In this document: one piece after another, positions 62,569-64,000 of the stretch
Layout of the letters: each line of letters opens with the position of its first letter
How positions within the stretch are numbered: the stretch's first letter is position 1
From: Chromera velia
Taxonomy: Eukaryota; Sar; Chromeraceae
NCBI GenBank assembly: GCA_018398765.1
Contig: JAHBMJ010001106.1
Coordinates: 23,387-87,386 of the forward strand
Direction: 5' to 3'
DNA: 64,000 bases
Notes under the pieces: model-generated
The model's input: the letters and a program-made list of their open reading frames with translations, nothing else
Told to the model about the DNA's origin: nothing
Database searches by the model: none
Translations under genes and position numbers: made by a program

Positions 62569-63268
62569 TTGCCTATGTGGAAGGATCTTCTATGTACCTC
62601 CAAGGGTCATTGGCAGCCTTCCTGTCTTGCGTGCCTGCACGAATGCATGGACGTGTCTGCCGATGTGTTGGTTCTAATTTGCCTTCGTGCCTAATTTTGC
62701 CTGCAGATGTTGCGGCTGACGACACAAAGATTGGACGTGAGTGAGTGAAACAGCTTCCTGCGTGATCCCCTTTGGATCTGCACAGAAACCCAAACATTTT
62801 TGTTCCAGTCGACCTTCCCTTGCTTTTCCTTTCTCTCCGTCTCTTTTGCTCCGTGTCTCTTCTTCCGATCTCTCACTCATCCAGCCTTCTGTCGGGGCAG
62901 ATTTGGATTCATTTGGTGGATCCCTTATGATTTTTTTAAATGATGTTTTTGTTTGTGAGTTCTTCTGCACATCTGGTTTTGTTGGAGAGAGAAAAGCTGT
63001 AAGAGCCTCTGTCCTTCTTCGGAAAGATTTCGGGGTGTTTTGGGGTTGAAATCAAATGTCGTCTGTTTTGAAGAATGATCGAGTGGGTGAAGAGAAGAAT
63101 CAGATTTACACGCACAGAAAGACAAACACTCAAGCACACACGCGAGTGCTTGCGCGCGCACATACACACACAGAGACACACAGTGTTACAAAAGTGCAAA
63201 CCAACCAACCGAACAACTGTGGGTGCATGCAGAGGTGGACGATATTGGAGGAGAGGGGGACCTGTTGG
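57566..63268 (+). CDS. secreted micro-exon gene, at least 15 exons (partial)
   Basis: Exon 1 (57566-57689) encodes a signal peptide (MARFLLSIALAFCWWDSGDA) and ends in phase 1. Fourteen short exons follow, all phase 1 to phase 1: 57927-57959, 58359-58370, 58560-58577, 58983-59054, 59253-59288, 59806-59835, 60267-60281, 60504-60536, 61064-61072, 61401-61442, 61768-61800, 62227-62250, 62707-62736, 63233-63268. Lengths are 33, 12, 18, 72, 36, 30, 15, 33, 9, 42, 33, 24, 30 and 36 nt, all multiples of three. Acceptors are mostly TGCAG; donors are GTCAGT, GTGAGT, GTAGGT or similar. A six-nt exon at 58674-58679 is possible. The product is hydrophilic, rich in Gly, Asp, Lys and Thr, with no Cys in the small exons and motifs such as GTSGTGKP, RKTGKL and NPDKPLGDKEG. 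No known domain. It should be secreted. The 3' end is not found and may lie right of the window. Confidence 0.7.
58461..58557 (+). repeat. (CT)n then (GT)n microsatellite next to an acceptor
   Basis: The array runs into the acceptor of the 18-nt exon at 58560. Similar (GT)n arrays precede other exons: 61693-61718 and 62465-62569. Confidence 0.95.
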
Positions 63269-64000
63269 GTGCCATCACCGATCCTACTCCGTCCTCTCCA
63301 ACACCCAGCAGTCAGTCAGTCTGTCAGTCTGTCACTCCGTCTGTGCTTCCTTCTCGACTAACGAGCTGGATGGAATGACGGCAGCAAAATTGACAAGACA
63401 AGGGCCCACTGCTGTTTTTTTTGCTTTATTGTTTGAATGACTTTCGGGAGAGACACAAAGGATCCGCAGCCCTTCTCTCTCCTTCTCTCCCCGCCCTTCC
63501 ATTTTCCGTTTTCCGATTTCAACGTGTGAGCGAAAGCAGTTTGGCTGAAAAAAGATCCTGGCCCCTCGACGTGGCGTGAGACGAAGGCAGAGAGACACGG
63601 CCGGGAAAGGAATGAATCGCAGGAACGACACAGTCGGGACGATGCGTCGGTACGCAAATGGATTCGAGCTTATGGGATCGTCGTCTAATGATAGTTGGAT
63701 CTTGGGACCCATGGATGAATGAATGCAGCACCATCAACGCCCACACCCTCCACTCCCTCCACTCCGACTAAAACTTATGAGACTGGCAGATTGTGCATAG
63801 TCAAATCTTGTCAGTAGAGCTACAACCAACCGATTTTTTGTGAAGAACCGCGATATCGTTTGTTCAGTATACCCTTCTCTTCTTTATTGGATGACAAATT
63901 TGTTCCTGGAAGTCCTTCGGCTCGGTCAGACGTGCATCAATACATGAATCTCTGTTTGATTTCTCCCTGCATCTCCTCCTTTGACTCACATAGACTTACT
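63269..64000 (+). other. right edge, probably intron of the micro-exon gene
   Basis: No stop-bearing final exon is seen. A possible acceptor, TTTGACTCACATAG, ends at 63993, seven bases before the edge. Confidence 0.4.

Overview
The window is nuclear DNA of a eukaryote. Genes have many GT-AG introns, and the spaces between them hold decayed transposons and microsatellites. The best-conserved gene is a TypA/BipA translational GTPase whose N-terminus looks like a two-part (signal peptide plus transit peptide) leader for a complex plastid. Together with the intron style and TGCATGCA-type motifs, this suggests an alga with a secondary plastid. A chromerid such as Chromera velia is my best guess, but that is inference, not proof.

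Layout. 195-656: the 3' end of an unidentified + strand gene. 1126-2252: a hAT-type non-autonomous transposon with perfect 8-bp target duplications. 2660-3069: a 410-bp fold-back palindrome. 4440-6758 (-): a secreted protein with two C-terminal EGF-like modules. 7312-10482 (+): a claudin-like four-pass membrane protein. It is divergent from the secreted-protein gene across a CG-rich block. 11823-12985: a second hAT family. 17368-18770: a 5'-truncated LINE with an assembly gap in a poly-C run. 19450-21447 (-): a GNAT acetyltransferase. 22190-23428 (+): a membrane protein, divergent from the GNAT across a second CG-rich block. 24-30 kb: nested repeats, another copy of the first hAT family filled with a (CT)n expansion, and a tetraspan gene cut off by a repeat. 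30-37 kb: mostly repeats and gene debris. 37447-40382: a LINE copy with a hAT element nested in its 3' end. 41242-42465 (-): a six-pass membrane protein. 43296-49290 (-): a nearly full-length but dead LINE with endonuclease and reverse transcriptase. 50163-50459 (-): a small membrane protein. 51361-56803 (-): the TypA gene in 12 exons.

The most unusual locus is 57566-63268 (+), divergent from TypA. It has a signal-peptide exon followed by at least 14 tiny exons of 9-72 nt. Every one has a length divisible by three and every intron is in phase 1, so any exon could be skipped without shifting the frame. This is the layout of schistosome micro-exon genes, and I know of no description of it in an alga. 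The gene runs toward, and probably past, the right edge.

No operon-like organisation exists. The coding genes are plastid translation (TypA), an acetyltransferase, and several secreted or membrane proteins of unknown role. Most gene starts lie within a few hundred bases of a CG-rich block, which probably marks promoters, often shared by divergent pairs.
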